Assembly (NCBI GenBank): GCA_022494885.1
Contig: JAGVSM010002666.1
Span: 84,773 to 148,772, forward strand
Direction: 5' to 3'
DNA from: Micrasema longulum
Taxonomy: Eukaryota; Arthropoda; Insecta; Trichoptera; Brachycentridae
Length of the DNA: 64,000 bases
Under the pieces are notes generated by a model. That model was not told the origin of the DNA and did not search any database. It saw only the letters and a program-made list of their open reading frames with translations. Position 1 is the first letter of the stretch. Every line of letters begins with the position of its first letter. Below, one piece after another: positions 45,655 through 56,654 of the stretch. The position numbers and the translations under genes were made by a program.

Positions 45655-46040
45655 CGGTTAAAGAGCTGAAACCTTTATTTATGCGGGTGAGATTCATCTA
45701 ATTGAATTATTTCACCTACATACTAGGCAACGCCTGAAATTTTTATTTTTTCAATTTCTACACTTCTTCATGGACCAGGTGGATTTATCAACACCTTTAA
45801 GTGGGTTTAAGGTGGATTTATCAACATCAACATCATTTATCTTTAACTTCACAAACATCAACAGATGAAAGAATTGAAGTAATATAGATGTTCAAATATG
45901 GGCAGAATGGTGAATGTTACACAGTGTGTAAAGTGGCCACTTAAACCAGCCAATGACAGGTCATAAGCCCTGTAGATGCCTTGACTTCTATATTACCTTT
46001 TCTTAAATGTTCTTCATCTCTGTTGTAATATGTCTTAGTG
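45655..46040 (-). repeat. Family Z repeat
   Basis: Starts with an inverted inner part (AAAGAGCTGAAACCTTTATT) and continues in minus orientation through CAGAATGGTGAATGTTACAC, CCAGCCAATGACAGGTCAT and ATGTTCTTCATCTCTGTTG. Confidence 0.75.
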
Positions 46041-46174
46041 ATATTTTTTAATGAATTATTTATTAAAGTAATGGATAATAAATCTATATAATATAATATA
46101 TCACGAAGTTTCATCGTTTGAGTTGATTTCATGGATGAGAGTTGTTGTATCACACAGATTCACAGAAAAAATAT

Positions 46175-46900
46175 TTATTTATTTATTTGACTTTTTGTAA
46201 ATGGCAATTTCTTCCAACCAACCAATAAAATAAAAGTTTTATTTTTATAATTCAATAAACAGAACATATTCAATAGAAAAAAAAAATTAAAAAGCTGAAA
46301 GTATATGAAAATATAAATTTACGTATTTGTTTATAAATTACCTCAAATCAAAACTATTACTCAATGGGAAAAAGGAAAAAGAGGAAAGAGGAAAAAGGAA
46401 AGGAGGAGAGATTAAGGAAGAGAAAGGAGACGTTTCTTCAGGCGTGATTTAAACAGAGATAATGTAGTAACATCTTTAATGGTGGATGGGAGATGAATCC
46501 ACAGTCGAGCCGCATGGACACTAGATGAGTTAGAGAAGAAAGAGGAATTGTGGATGGGTATTAAGAGAGTGCCTTGAGAATTAGAACGAAAAGGTAAACC
46601 ATGAACTGATAAGCGTTGAAATTTTTCACGCAGGTATATAGGAGCGTTAGGACTATTAAGTACATTGAACAGAAGTGAGAGGGAGTGGTAGTCTCTCCGC
46701 TGTCTAATTTTGAGCCATTTCAGTTGCCTACGATAATCAGAAATGTGGTCATATTTCCTAAGACCAAAAATGTACCTTATGCATATATTCTGAAGTCGTT
46801 CAAGTTTATCGAGTTGCTCACAGCTTAAATCAGTCATGGAAACATCAGCGTAATCTAGAATGGGTATTAGTAATACTTGTACAAGAGTGCATTTAGTACT
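46175..46900 (-). mobile_element. 726-bp 5'-truncated LINE
   Basis: Bounded by AATAT on both sides; the uninterrupted paralog at about 51895 gives the pre-insertion site. The 3' end is GAAATTGCCATTTAC then AAATAAATAAATAA. It carries the RT C-terminal frame described next. Confidence 0.8.
46412..46900 (-). pseudogene. LINE RT C-terminal domain, open but truncated
   Basis: The minus frame reads TLVQVLLIPILDYADVSMTD at its start, then LDKLERLQNICIRYIFGL, LKWLKIRQRRDYHSLSLLF, RLSVHGLPFRSNSQG, and ARLWIHLPSTIKDVTTLSLF, ending in KKRLLSLP and a stop at 46412. This is the familiar order of a LINE C-terminus: Y-DVV-TDLS, LQN-CIRFIFGLR, and a RLWN-LP block before the final basic helix. No stops occur over about 160 codons. 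The protein lacks the RT palm, so it has no activity by itself. It starts at the 5' truncation point, not at a true initiator. Confidence 0.85.
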
Positions 46901-47014
46901 AATATCAATTTACAGTATATATTACACACATTATATAATATACCTCCTATGTAAGTACAAATATATTTAAAAAAATATAGCTTACCAGTAAATAAAATCA
47001 CCATTTGCCACTGG

Positions 47015-47420
47015 TATATTGGAAATAATATTTAAAATATATTAAGTATTTATCAATAAGTTCACTTTTAGTAGCACTTTTGTAATTTAAAGGTTTATAA
47101 GTAAGGCCCGAAAACAAATATTTGCTTCCTGCATTAATGCTATAAATAGGCAACTAATGAATCATTACAATCGTATTCTGATGATTTGAATGCATGACTT
47201 GTCTATTTGTAGCATTCATGGAAAAGGATGAGAAATGTGTTTTTAGGGGGTAACTCACAAATTAATGCTGATTTTGAAGTTATTAAGTTGTAGTAATTAC
47301 CCCGAGATATAATTCAACCAAACTTTTCATTCGCTTGTTTCTATTATACATCTATACAAAAATGGTTCTTTGTTTTTTTTTTTTATTTGACAATTAGATT
47401 TTAAAAAATTCCAATAATTA
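47015..47420. other. No recognisable gene
   Basis: AT-rich; nothing identified. Confidence 0.4.
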
Positions 47421-47425
47421 ATGTT

Positions 47426-47906
47426 AACAAATTACATCAGGGATGGAGAATACCTTGAAAAGGGAATATGGAAGTCTAAGCATTTACAGGGCTTATGACC
47501 TATCACTGGCTGTTTTCAGTGGCCACTTTACACACTGTGTTACATTCACCTTTCTGCCAATGGTTGAACATCAATATTTCTTCAATTCTTCAATTTGTTG
47601 ATTTTAGTGAAGTTGAAGAGCTGAATTCTTTATTGTTGGGAAGAGATTTATATGACTGAATTATTACACATACTAGGCAACGCCTGAAAACGATTTTCCA
47701 ATTTTTAAACTTCTTCTTGGACCAATTGGTTTGGTGGCCACTTAAACCAGCCAATGACAGGTCATAAGCCCTGTAAATGCCTAGACTCTTAAATTCTCTT
47801 TTCAAGGTATTCTCCATCCTTGTTGTAATTTGTTAATCTTAATGACTCCCGAGGGGGTGAAATCCAGTATTTTGTGTACGTACATTTGGAAAAACTCAAA
47901 TATTGT
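47426..47906 (+). repeat. Family Z repeat, near complete
   Basis: Flanked by 13-bp repeats with one mismatch (AATAATTAATGTT at 47413, AATAATTCATGTT at 47907). The long outer module starts ACAAATTACATCAGGG; its inverted copy ends at TGTTGTAATTTG near 47832, after which the terminal module (GGGGGTGAAATCCAG to CAAATATTG) closes the element. Confidence 0.85.
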
Positions 47907-47924
47907 AATAATTCATGTTTTGTA

Positions 47925-48475
47925 TACATTTTAATTTTATTTGGCTTCCATTCAGTTCTTCCACGTCGTTATTTCCAAGTGAGGCCATAAAAATAAATAA
48001 AATAATATCACAAACACAACAGTAGTTAAAGTTAATTTTCAAGGCTTCATAAACGCGAGCCTCACTGGCAATAAAACAGAATTACATTACAAACAGTTCT
48101 TCTATACGTCGGTGTCAAAATTGAGATGAAAATTCAAATTACCATGTGTTCAGTGTAACAAACGTTAGTAAAGGAAACATGGCAAAGGCGTGGCAACGTT
48201 GTCAACCAAATTACCGTATCACAAACACCGTACATCTGATACACAGTGTAGAATTCGACTGAGCGTTTTTATTGTCCAAAAAACACAGCACATTTATTGA
48301 GTCTCAACGCGTTACATCATCTTCGAGTTCTTGAAAGATAGAAGTCAGGGCCTTATGCTGGAAAAAAGCGTCATTTTGTCACCTACGCGACAATAGTCAA
48401 ATCTCGATTGCTTTTTTTTTAAACACCTGTGACAATGAGGAATTCCAGCCCAACCCGGAATTAAATTTTAAAAAT
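47925..48475. other. No recognisable gene
   Basis: Nothing identified. Confidence 0.4.
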
Positions 48476-48479
48476 GTTT

Positions 48480-49000
48480 TCGTGTACACGTGAATATTTC
48501 AAATTTTTGAAGTAGGATGAAATATCTCAAAAACGAACGCAAAAATAAATAAACAATGTTGAACATAGCATTCATTTTAAAATCGTAAATAATGACGTCA
48601 CTCCTTATATCTATGTGTAGTATTTCCGGTTTCCGCTTTAAAGCCCCCGCACCTTGTAAGGAACGCATTGACCACAGAAAAAAAAGAGCATAATTTTCAT
48701 TATACTCTTTTTTCAACCAGAGATTATGTCAACTTTCTAGGTTTTTCTAAATCGAAACGTTCGTAAAAACAACCATAACATAGAAATTAGCAAATTACGA
48801 TCAACTAAATGAAGTAATCGAAGCAATATTCCATAGATTCTTGTCAGTTTTGTTATTGGCTGGAGAAATACAACTTACCGCGGTCAGTGAAAGTAAGAAC
48901 GCCAACCGTTTCATGACGTCACTACAGAAAAGTGACACACTGATTACAGTCATTTGGCGCGATATTTGATAAATGTAACTTTAAAAAATCATATCTCTGT
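48480..49000 (-). repeat. Probable family X repeat
   Basis: Two TGACGTCA sites about 320 bp apart and weak similarity, in reverse, to the 58130 copy. Assignment is tentative. Confidence 0.3.
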
Positions 49001-49149
49001 AAATTGGAACAATAAGCATTTTTTTTAATTGAAATTTTTGTAACATAAGCATTCTTCTAAACAATTTTTTTAATTCCCGCCAAACTGCAAAAGCAGTCTT
49101 TTTGCAGGGATTTGTCTTTTTAAACATTTTGGTAACACAATATAATAAT

Positions 49150-49790
49150 GTGTACATAAAAATATAAAAAAATCTTAAATATATTAATTAAATAAAAGTT
49201 TAAAAAAATTCAATACAAGTAAATCGAGTCTTTTTTGGTACCGAAATATATAAAAAATAATAAACAAACACTTTTTTTGACACTGTTTTAAATGGTTTGG
49301 TTTCCCCATTTTTTTTTTATACACTCAACTTAGAATTTAAGAAGAAGATTTTTAAAACCAATTTTAATTTGTTTTTATTTATGTCACTATTCCTTATTTT
49401 GTCTGGGAGTCTCTTTACTTTGCAAGGGAGTATATACGCCCTGGTCCTCTCTCCATACGCATTTATAGCTCTTCTTTCTATGAAATTTCCTTTCACTTTT
49501 TGGCGCGTTTCATGCTTATGTGATATTGGCGTTTTGTAAAAATCCATGAAGTCCTCTGTTACCAGGCGATAGTATATCATATTCTGTACCGTCAAAACTT
49601 TACACATCGGGAAAAGACTTTCGTAGTCATTTTGACAAGTAATCATGTTGGTTTTACTCGCTAACATTTTAAGGTATCTAATTTGTATTTTTTTTATCCT
49701 ATTTGTATACGTTGTAAATGTTAGCCCGTAACAACTCACTCCATATGATATAATTGACTCAACCAGCGCATGGTATAAACAGTACAGCAT
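49150..49790 (-). pseudogene. LINE RT C-terminal domain, open but truncated
   Basis: A 157-codon minus frame (49790 to 49317) reads LYHALVESIISYGVSCYGLT, then TNRIKKIQIRYLKMLASKTN, LTVQNMIYYRLVTED, and ends KLKLVLKIFFLNSKLSV. The L-HALVES-I-YGI...L-R-KK-Q-R motif is common in non-LTR RT C-terminal domains. A stop lies two codons before the first ATG, so the frame is simply what remains after 5' truncation. The family differs from the other LINEs in the window. Confidence 0.75.
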
Positions 49791-49794
49791 CTTT

Positions 49795-50645
49795 CACTCC
49801 TCCGGCTACTACACCCATCTTCCAGTAATTTAGCCAACTCCATGTGTTTGCACATGTGCGACACTGCGACAGTGACCAGTGACTACCCAAAATCTACGAA
49901 AGCTACCCTTCGGATATTTTTTTATCTGTTATGTTATCCATAGTGTTGAAACGGTGCTTTATCTGTTTATTTTTTTTGTTTACTTTTTAGTATGACACTT
50001 AACAAATTTACGACATTTGGTTTCAAAAAGCGTTGGATAAAAATGAATTACCTACGCAAAAGTTTGCATTCTCCTGTTAATCAAACGAAGTAAATGTGTA
50101 CACTAGGTTAGTAGTAAACAAAGTGACATGTTGAAGGCTTGTGGTTAGATTTTCATTTACAGTAGAACGGGCAATTATGCATAAAGTGTGTCGTAGTAGT
50201 CCATGGTAAATTTGTAAAATACATTCCCCAATGGTTTATTAAAAAAAAACATTTACAAAAAGTCTATAGGCAGTTTGATATTAAAAATTTCAATTTTGTA
50301 CTATTTTAAATATTGCAAAACAGATAGCTTATAAAATTATGAATATCGTCATACCCCTTATCCACACCCGGTGGTGTATAGGGCATTACGTTGATTGGTA
50401 GTGACCGACCGAAGGAGAATTTAAAACAGGAACCGAAACAGAATTTCGGGTTCTGTTTTAGCTTCGACTGAAACCCAAACTTATTTAAAAAAGTTAAAAG
50501 TTACATTAAAACCCAAAAAAAGACGTACAAAATTTATTGTTTAACTTTACGAGTTCATTTACATAAGTGTTAAATAAAATACGCGATGAAATAATAGACC
50601 TAAATTTAATGAATAAATTGGTTTATTTTTGGCGTTTTTTGGTTC
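49795..50645. other. No recognisable gene
   Basis: Nothing identified on either strand. Confidence 0.4.
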
Positions 50646-50647
50646 GT

Positions 50648-50705
50648 TGTTATTTATTTATTTGTGTATACGCCCAATGGGCCTTTTTAAGGAATGAAAA
50701 GTTGT
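50648..50705 (-). mobile_element. LINE 3' tail
   Basis: TTATTTATTTGTGTATAC, the hairpin GCCC-AAT-GGGC, then CTTTTTAAGGAATG: a short LINE end abutting the L2-type LINE. Confidence 0.55.
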
Positions 50706-50709
50706 AGGT

Positions 50710-52503
50710 TGATTCCTCCCGTCAATTAATAAATGCGTTTGTAGTGTCTAGAGTCGATTATTGTAATGGTATCTACCAGTGGCGAACCGTGAATTGAAGC
50801 GATTATGCACAGCTTACCATTATATTTGACTAACTATAATAATGTTTTATTGTAACTTTATTTACAGAAAAAAAAAAAACATTTATTTTTAATAATTTCC
50901 ACCGTTTGTATTTTTATCCTAATGTAAATGTTGGATGCTCGATACCTTCGACCTCGGGACTGTAAAACAAGGCCTGCCCTTTCGCGATACGCGTGTTCGA
51001 AGAAAACAGGGAACGTTTGATTTTAGGTAAACTAATTGACGTTATGGTTTTCAGTGTCAATCCTGGAATTAATGAAAGGAGTAAGGACTTACGGTTTCCT
51101 CCCTTTGGCACTGGTCCAGAAAGACACCGTTATCGTTTGCACTGGTCACTTTGCACGTTTTTGTATGTTGGTGATTCGAAATCACTGTCACGCTCGCGGT
51201 ACGGTTTTCGCTGTTGTTCGCGGTACGGTTTTTTTTGTTGTGTTTTTCACGCGTTGCTTTCTTGACTCGCCGTCAGGGAGAAGTAGGTACATTGGGATTC
51301 AAAACAAGGACCACCGGAATCAAAGGAAGGAATGGCTTGACACTTGAATAAAAGAAAATGAATCCGAAACAGTAAATATAAATTTTAATAAAGCGCGCCC
51401 AGTGCCTGCGGTGAGCCAAGAAAGTAATCGATTATTCCAGCTTATTTTTTAAACAAATAAGTATACTATATTTTGAATGTATTAACCCCAATGCGAGTTT
51501 TTTTTCCTAGATTAAACTTGCAGATTACACAAATTATTTGAAGATTCTTGATTTGGAAAACAGTATTTCGAACATTATTTCTCAAGGAATGTCTTTCTTT
51601 GAGATGGTACTTTTGACATAAGACCATAATTACTTTCATGCGTCATATTGCAGGACATAATGCGCTCCACGCGGCCGTTTTTAGCACTACTAATTAATAG
51701 AACAATGCGGCCAGTTGACATTTCAATTGAATACCCAATATCGACTGATTTCATGGTGGTTTTTATTTTTATTTTTTTAATTAATTATATATTGAAATAA
51801 TGGATAACAAATCTATATAATAATATATATCACGAAGTTACATTGTTTGAGTTGATTTCATAGATGAGAGTTGTTGTATCATACAGAACTACAGAAAAAT
51901 ATCAATTTATAGTTTATATTACTTATATTATATTATGTACCTGCTGTATAGGTACGAATATATATTATTTTTTTATGGCTTACCTATAAATAAAATCACC
52001 ATTCGCTACTGGTATCTACGCAGGTCTACCAATGAATAAGATGACTCGCCTACAGTCTGTATTGAATTCGCTTCGGGAATTACACTTATGCCGTAATGTC
52101 GCAGCGAGACTTATTTTTTGAATCTCTAAGTTCAGTCATATCACTTCACTACTACGGGAATTACACTGGCTACGTTTTCCACAAAGGGTGGAATACAAAC
52201 TCTGTTGGCTTATGTATAAGTCACTGCACAACTTTGCTTCAGAATATCTAAGGTATCTCTGCATTCCAGATGAAATAGCTGACAGACGTCTTACGCTTAG
52301 ATCAGCTACATCTACGTCGAAAGGAAAGTTATAACAGCGCACTAAATTCGGCGAACGCGCATTTGCGGTCGCAGGCCCTACGGCATGGAATGCTCTCCCA
52401 GCAGAGGTCCGAAACTGTGAGAGTGAAGTGATGTTTTAGAAGAAACGCAGAACCCACTTGTTCTCTAAATCATTTGAATAAATCCTTAGCATATGGTGAC
52501 AAA
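50710..52503 (+). pseudogene. L2-type RT C-terminal domain, interrupted
   Basis: The left piece reads INAFVVSRVDYCNGIY, and directly after the hAT-type element comes GLPMNKMTRLQSVLN. The pattern F--SR-DYCN---...LP---I--LQ--QN is characteristic of L2/CR1 RT C-termini. Further on are ITSLLRELHWLRFPQRVEYK, LCWLMYKSLHNFASEYL, and FGERAFAVAGPTAWNALPAE, the FG-RAFS-AGP--WN-LP motif. A frameshift near 52115 and stops near 52333 and 52438 also disrupt it. It lacks the RT catalytic core. Confidence 0.85.
50777..52011. mobile_element. 1235-bp non-autonomous hAT-type element
   Basis: Ends CAGTGGCGAACCGTG and, in reverse, CAGTAGCGAATGGTG. Flanked by perfect GTATCTAC (50769-50776, 52012-52019), fitting the hAT duplication pattern. 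The insertion splits an L2-type coding region, so boundaries are independently confirmed. Interior includes short open frames near 51000-51350 with a small CGCGGTACGGTTTT duplication, none recognised. No transposase. Confidence 0.88.
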
Positions 52504-52516
52504 GTACATTATTTTT

Positions 52517-52959
52517 AAGAAATTACAACAGGGATGGAGAATACCTTTAATAAGGGAATATGGAAGTTAAGGCATTTACAGGGCTTATGACCTGTCATTG
52601 GCTGGTTTAAGTGGCCACTATACACACTGTGTAACATTTACCATTTTGCCTATGTTTGAACATCCATATTTCTTCAAATCTTCCATCTGTGTATTTTAGT
52701 GAAGTCAAAGAGCTGAAACCTTTATTGTTGTGAAGAGATTCATCTGACTGAAATATTTCACATACTAGAAAACAATTTTTCAATTTTTAAACTTCTTCTT
52801 GGACCAGTTGGTTTCATTACAATATTTGAGTTGGTCCAAATGTTCATAGACAAAAGACTGGATTTCACCCCCTCGGGGGTTAATTTGTTAATCTTAATGA
52901 TCCCCGAGGGGGTGAAATCCAGACTTTTGTCTATGAACATTTGGACAAACTCAAATATT
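52517..52959 (+). repeat. Family Z repeat in an L2-type LINE
   Basis: Perfect 13-bp duplication GTACATTATTTTT (52504-52516, 52960-52972). The element opens with AAATTACAACAGGGATGG and the long module; its right third is a large palindrome at about 52806-52968 built from two opposed terminal modules. No coding sequence. Confidence 0.88.
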
Positions 52960-52968
52960 GTACATTAT
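52806..52968. repeat. Long near-perfect palindrome
   Basis: TACAATATTTGAGTTGGTCC to CACCCCCTCGGGG and the reverse arm ending in CAAATATTGTA are inverted copies of roughly 70 bp with about 20 bp between them. It could form a cruciform. Confidence 0.8.
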
Positions 52969-53089
52969 TTTTCTTAAATTAAAAAGCTAAAATTAAATTT
53001 ATATCTTTATATAATCACTTTGTAAAGCGCCCTTGAGGTATTATATTACGAATCTGGCGCTATATAAGTTATCTTTAATAATAATAGGT

Positions 53090-53400
53090 ATACAAAGAAA
53101 ATTATTATAAAAGAAAGTAGAAAGGTCGATACCATTGATTAATAGTATTGTTTTGAGGTAATTTTTAAAATTTTTATTTTCTATTGAATATGTTTTGTTA
53201 CTTTAATTATATTTAAAAAAAAACTATTATATTATTGGTTAGTTGTAAGAAATCGCCATTTGGCAATCAATCCGCCAATGTTTAAATAACATTATGTACA
53301 AAAAGTTTAATGAATAAAAGACACAATGGTATGTAGTAGACTTGGTGGGAGTGAAGGCGTATAACTTACTCGTATATGTAACAATTCTTCAACAAACTTA
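53090..53400. other. No recognisable gene
   Basis: Includes a GCCATTTGGC hairpin segment at about 53260 related to 7488. Nothing else identified. Confidence 0.4.
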
Positions 53401-53407
53401 TTAAATA

Positions 53408-54083
53408 CTAGCGAATCCGACAGATGTTGTCATGCCCGAACGTTGGCTTGCCTGCTATTAATTACCTTGAAAACATACTTTTTATTGATAAGTAGGTACT
53501 TAGGTACTTGTTTGTGATTAAATTCCAAAACTAAAAATTGTTAATATTCAAATATTGAACTTAAGTTGGTACCTAGGTACTTGTTTATGGTTGAATACGA
53601 AAACAAAAAATAAACGATTATTTAAATATGGCATTTTTTTTGGAAACGTCAAACTCTGGTGTTCAGAAATACGATTTTTAAGAATGTACTGAATTTAATA
53701 TTATTTTATTATTACCAAAAATCCAGTAAAAATAAATAAATGGGTAGAAATTGTGAGAAATTTAACGAAATAATCTAATTGAGATCCACAAAAAACAAAT
53801 GCTGTTTGTAAACATTTGAAATCATTTTTTTTTATACACAAAAAACAACATCTTTCCATTTTTTTGTAAATACATTTTCCTCGAAAGCAACCCTGGTAGA
53901 TCGATGAATAAAACGTTTATGCTCCTTACTTCTTTTTTACAAATTAAATTTAATATTTTAATATCTACGAACACGCACAGCGCAAAGATCTATATTTCTC
54001 TTAAAACCGCACGTAAATCGGTTAAGCCGTTTAGAAGAAGTTCAGTGACATCACACGTACAGAGGAATTATATATATAAATAT
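53408..54083 (-). mobile_element. Helitron-like element, nearly complete
   Basis: On the minus strand it starts near ATATATATAATTCCTCTG, has GCTTAACCGATTTACGTG and AGAGAAATATAGATC, and ends CAGGCAAGCCAACGTTCG...GGATTCGCTAG before T. It is about 675 bp and has no gene. It is the best uninterrupted copy of this family here; the exact 5' boundary is blurred. Confidence 0.75.
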
Positions 54084-54179
54084 AAAAAAAGAGAATACAT
54101 TAAAGTATAATTAGTTAATTTTTTTGTGTTGTATTCGTTTGTTCTCTTTATTTGTAAAACAATGGACACAACTTAAGTT

Positions 54180-54585
54180 AATGAAATGAAATTATTAACA
54201 TATAAACAAAGAATATTTTACAATACAATGATATTTGTTCATAAAATTATAAACTCTAATAAAAAACAGAATTTTGGAAAAAAATTGATCGGAACCAGCA
54301 TGAACACAATCACAATACTAGAGAAAAGAACAAAATTAGACTTCCATTTAGGAAAAAGGCAGTCACAAAATTCAATTTTATTTAAAGCAATTAAAGTATT
54401 ACGAAATGGAAAAAAATATTTATGAAGAAAAAAACATATCAAAATTTAAAATAATGGTCAAGACATATGTGATAGACAATTTATAAATTAAATATATTTG
54501 CAATGTTATTATTAGAACACACATAACAATATGTATGATATGTGTGTCCTATTTTAAGATTTAAATAAAAAAAAATAAAAAAAAT
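54180..54585 (+). pseudogene. LINE RT C-terminal remnant
   Basis: The open frame from 54186 reads LLTYKQRIFYNTMIFVHKII and NSNKKQNFGKKLIG, then KLDFHLGKRQSQNSILFKAI and KVLRNGKKYL. This follows the L-V-QRI-YN-M-FI-KI-N and QNS-FY-G-K-YN blocks of Jockey/CR1-type C-termini. The expected YN-LP motif is lost. A poly(A)-rich tail follows near 54555-54585. Confidence 0.7.
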
Positions 54586-54589
54586 TCAA

Positions 54590-55580
54590 TATTGAGCCAA
54601 AAAAATTGAATAAATATGTTTTAAATTAAATTCGAGTCGGGTTGCGATCCCGTGGCTAGTGTTGCGGACGGACGGATTATAGGTCCGAGGTTCTGCATTT
54701 TTGTTTTCAAATGTTAAGTTATTTATATTTCGTTGAAAATGGCCATCAAAGTTTTAATACTTTTGTAAATTATAAGAACGTTAATATTTATTTATATTTC
54801 ATTGATTTTGTAATTTTCTTATCAGTTTAACTGAACTCCAGGTTTCACTGTTTTGTAGCAACAATTCACGGACAGTGTATACCTGTAATGCCGTATTAAA
54901 CAGACTTCATGAACTCGGCAATAGTTATTCCCACGTATCCGATATAATTAGTGTAGGGTATTGTTCCTATAGGACAAACCTTTTGAACTTTTTCAAAGAT
55001 GGTGAATGCTAATTATATTTATTTATTCATGCATTTCATAATAAACACAATTTATTGTTCACTTTGCCCTGCTGTATGAAACAGTACTTATGATTTTCTT
55101 GTTGTATTACTGTAGAATGTTTTATTATTTAAACTTTCGACTGATTATGCTGTATAACTTTTAGGTTATTTTTTAAATATAAATCTTGGGTAAAAGAAAA
55201 TTTCGGTTTTTAAAAAAAAAAATACCAAGCCAAATATGTGGTATTATAAATGTTTTTAAAGGCAGATCTTCCGTTTATGTTAATAAAATAAAATAAGTAA
55301 AATAAAATTCCGTGAGCTTCCAGCATAAATCGAATGTTTTTGATTGGTTAATATATTAGTTGCTACCCTTCCGACGTATAATATATCAAACACGGTAATT
55401 AATCACCTGACAGACAGCCTATAAGAAAACTTGAATTTTCTTAATATTTTCCATCCAAGTTTCCTAAAATACTGCCTACCAAACATGATTATTTTTATAC
55501 ATCAGCATGTTATGTGCTTCTTCCACGATTATTTACACTAAAACAACTGATCTTGTGATCAATCACTTAGACTAGTATTT
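54590..55580. other. No recognisable gene
   Basis: A weak tRNA-like segment lies at 54635-54705 (GTTGCGGACGGACGGATTAT ... CCGAGGTTCTGC). Otherwise nothing identified. Confidence 0.4.
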
Positions 55581-55584
55581 AAAC

Positions 55585-55946
55585 AAAAAATCCGGCCAGT
55601 CTGCAAGCATTTGGACATACTCAAACATTGTTGAATTAACTGCCTGGTAAAAGAAGAAGCATAAAAATTGGAAAATTGTTTTCAGGCGGTGCCTAGTAGG
55701 TGATGTTGTTCAGCCGGATAGATCTCACCCACATAATAAAGGTTTCAGTTCCTTTACTTCACATAAGTCAATAGATGGAAGAATTGAGGAAATGTGGATG
55801 TTTAAACATGGGCAGAATGGTGAATGTTACGCAGTGTTAAAAGTGGCCACTTAAACCAGTCAATGACAGGTCATTAGCCCTGCAAATGTCTAGACTTCCA
55901 TATTCCCTTCTCAAAAATGATTTTTCTCTCTGTTGAAATAAATTTA
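55585..55946 (-). repeat. Family Z repeat, nearly full length
   Basis: Minus orientation: CAAGCATTTGGACATACTC, GGCGGTGCCTAGTAGGTG, CAGAATGGTGAATGTTACGC, ACAGGTCATTAGCCCTGC and TTTTCTCTCTGTTGAAATAA. A SINE follows 10 bp later. Confidence 0.8.
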
Positions 55947-55956
55947 AATTAAAAAA

Positions 55957-56092
55957 GGTGGCTCCCATGGAGTAGTGGTAAAGACCCTTGACTCACGCAC
56001 GGAAGATTCTCGGTGAGAACAATAAATTTAAATGTTAATTTCCTCAAGCCTACGTGTCCTGTGCTGTGATTCACCGCTGTTTTGAGGAATTT
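55957..56092 (+). repeat. SINE family A, internal deletion
   Basis: GGAGTAGTGGTAAAGACCC (A box) and GACTCACGCACGGAAG are present, but most of the B box is deleted before CTCGGTGAGAAC. The body CTCAAGCCTACGTGTCC matches 33456-33645. Confidence 0.75.
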
Positions 56093-56094
56093 CG

Positions 56095-56335
56095 AATTGT
56101 TTATAAAAATATTTCCTTATACTTGGTAAAACTTAAAGCATTTCATTGTATGGCGGAAGATTTCAGAAATGTACAAAAAATGTATTTAAAATAAAATTAA
56201 GAACATTTAGTCGGAAAAAAATTAAAGTACATACTTGCCCTACAAAAATAATATAAAATAAGTGTGTGACTTGTGAAAATTGTAAGACATTATTCCTAGC
56301 ACTTCATTAGATACAAAAATATTTGTTCTAAAGAT
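56095..56335. other. No recognisable gene
   Basis: Nothing identified. Confidence 0.4.
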
Positions 56336-56340
56336 ACATA

Positions 56341-56556
56341 TCTTTATATATATAATTCCTCTTTACGTGTGATGTCACTGAACTCCTCCTAAACGGCTCA
56401 ACCGATTTAAGATCGGGTTTCAGAGAAATGCAGATCTTTGCGTTGTGCGTGTTCGTAGATATTAAAATCTTCAATCTAATATGTAAAAAAGAAGTAAGGA
56501 GAATAAATGTTTTATTCATCGATCTACCAGGGTTACATTTGAGGAGAATGCATTGG
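56341..56556 (+). mobile_element. Helitron-like element, 5' part
   Basis: Starts TCTTTATATATATAATTCCT after an A, followed by CTCAACCGATTTAAG and AGAGAAATGCAGATC. It ends where an RTE-type 3' tail (GGGAATTGGCGTAATG and GTA repeats, 56557-56600) begins. Confidence 0.7.
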
Positions 56557-56654
56557 CGTTGAATGGGAATTGGCGTAATGTTAGTAGTAGTAGTAGTATA
56601 ATAAATATTGAAAAATTTCATTTTTTAAATAGATTCTTTTACGGAATTAAATTT

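Larger units (their letters stand above)
46042..47013 (-). mobile_element. hAT-type element half, split by a LINE
   Basis: From 47013 leftward the minus strand reads CAGTGGCAAATGGTGATTTT, as in the right end of the element at 50777-52011, and continues through ACAACTCTCATCCATGAAATC to about 46042. A LINE occupies 46175-46900. The other end is missing. Confidence 0.7.
50710..53087 (+). mobile_element. L2-type LINE carrying two nested insertions
   Basis: Three segments of one LINE remain: 50710-50776, 52012-52503 and 52973-53087. They are separated by a hAT-type element and a family Z repeat, each with its target duplication. The 3' end is AGCGCC-CTTGAG...GGCGCTATATAAG followed by TAATAATAATA, the usual L2-like terminus. 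Removing the insertions restores continuity of the translated motifs. Confidence 0.85.

Noticed and set aside
51000..51350. Overlapping plus-strand frames of 90-103 codons
   Set aside because: They sit inside the hAT-type element, contain a small internal duplication, and show no recognised motif.
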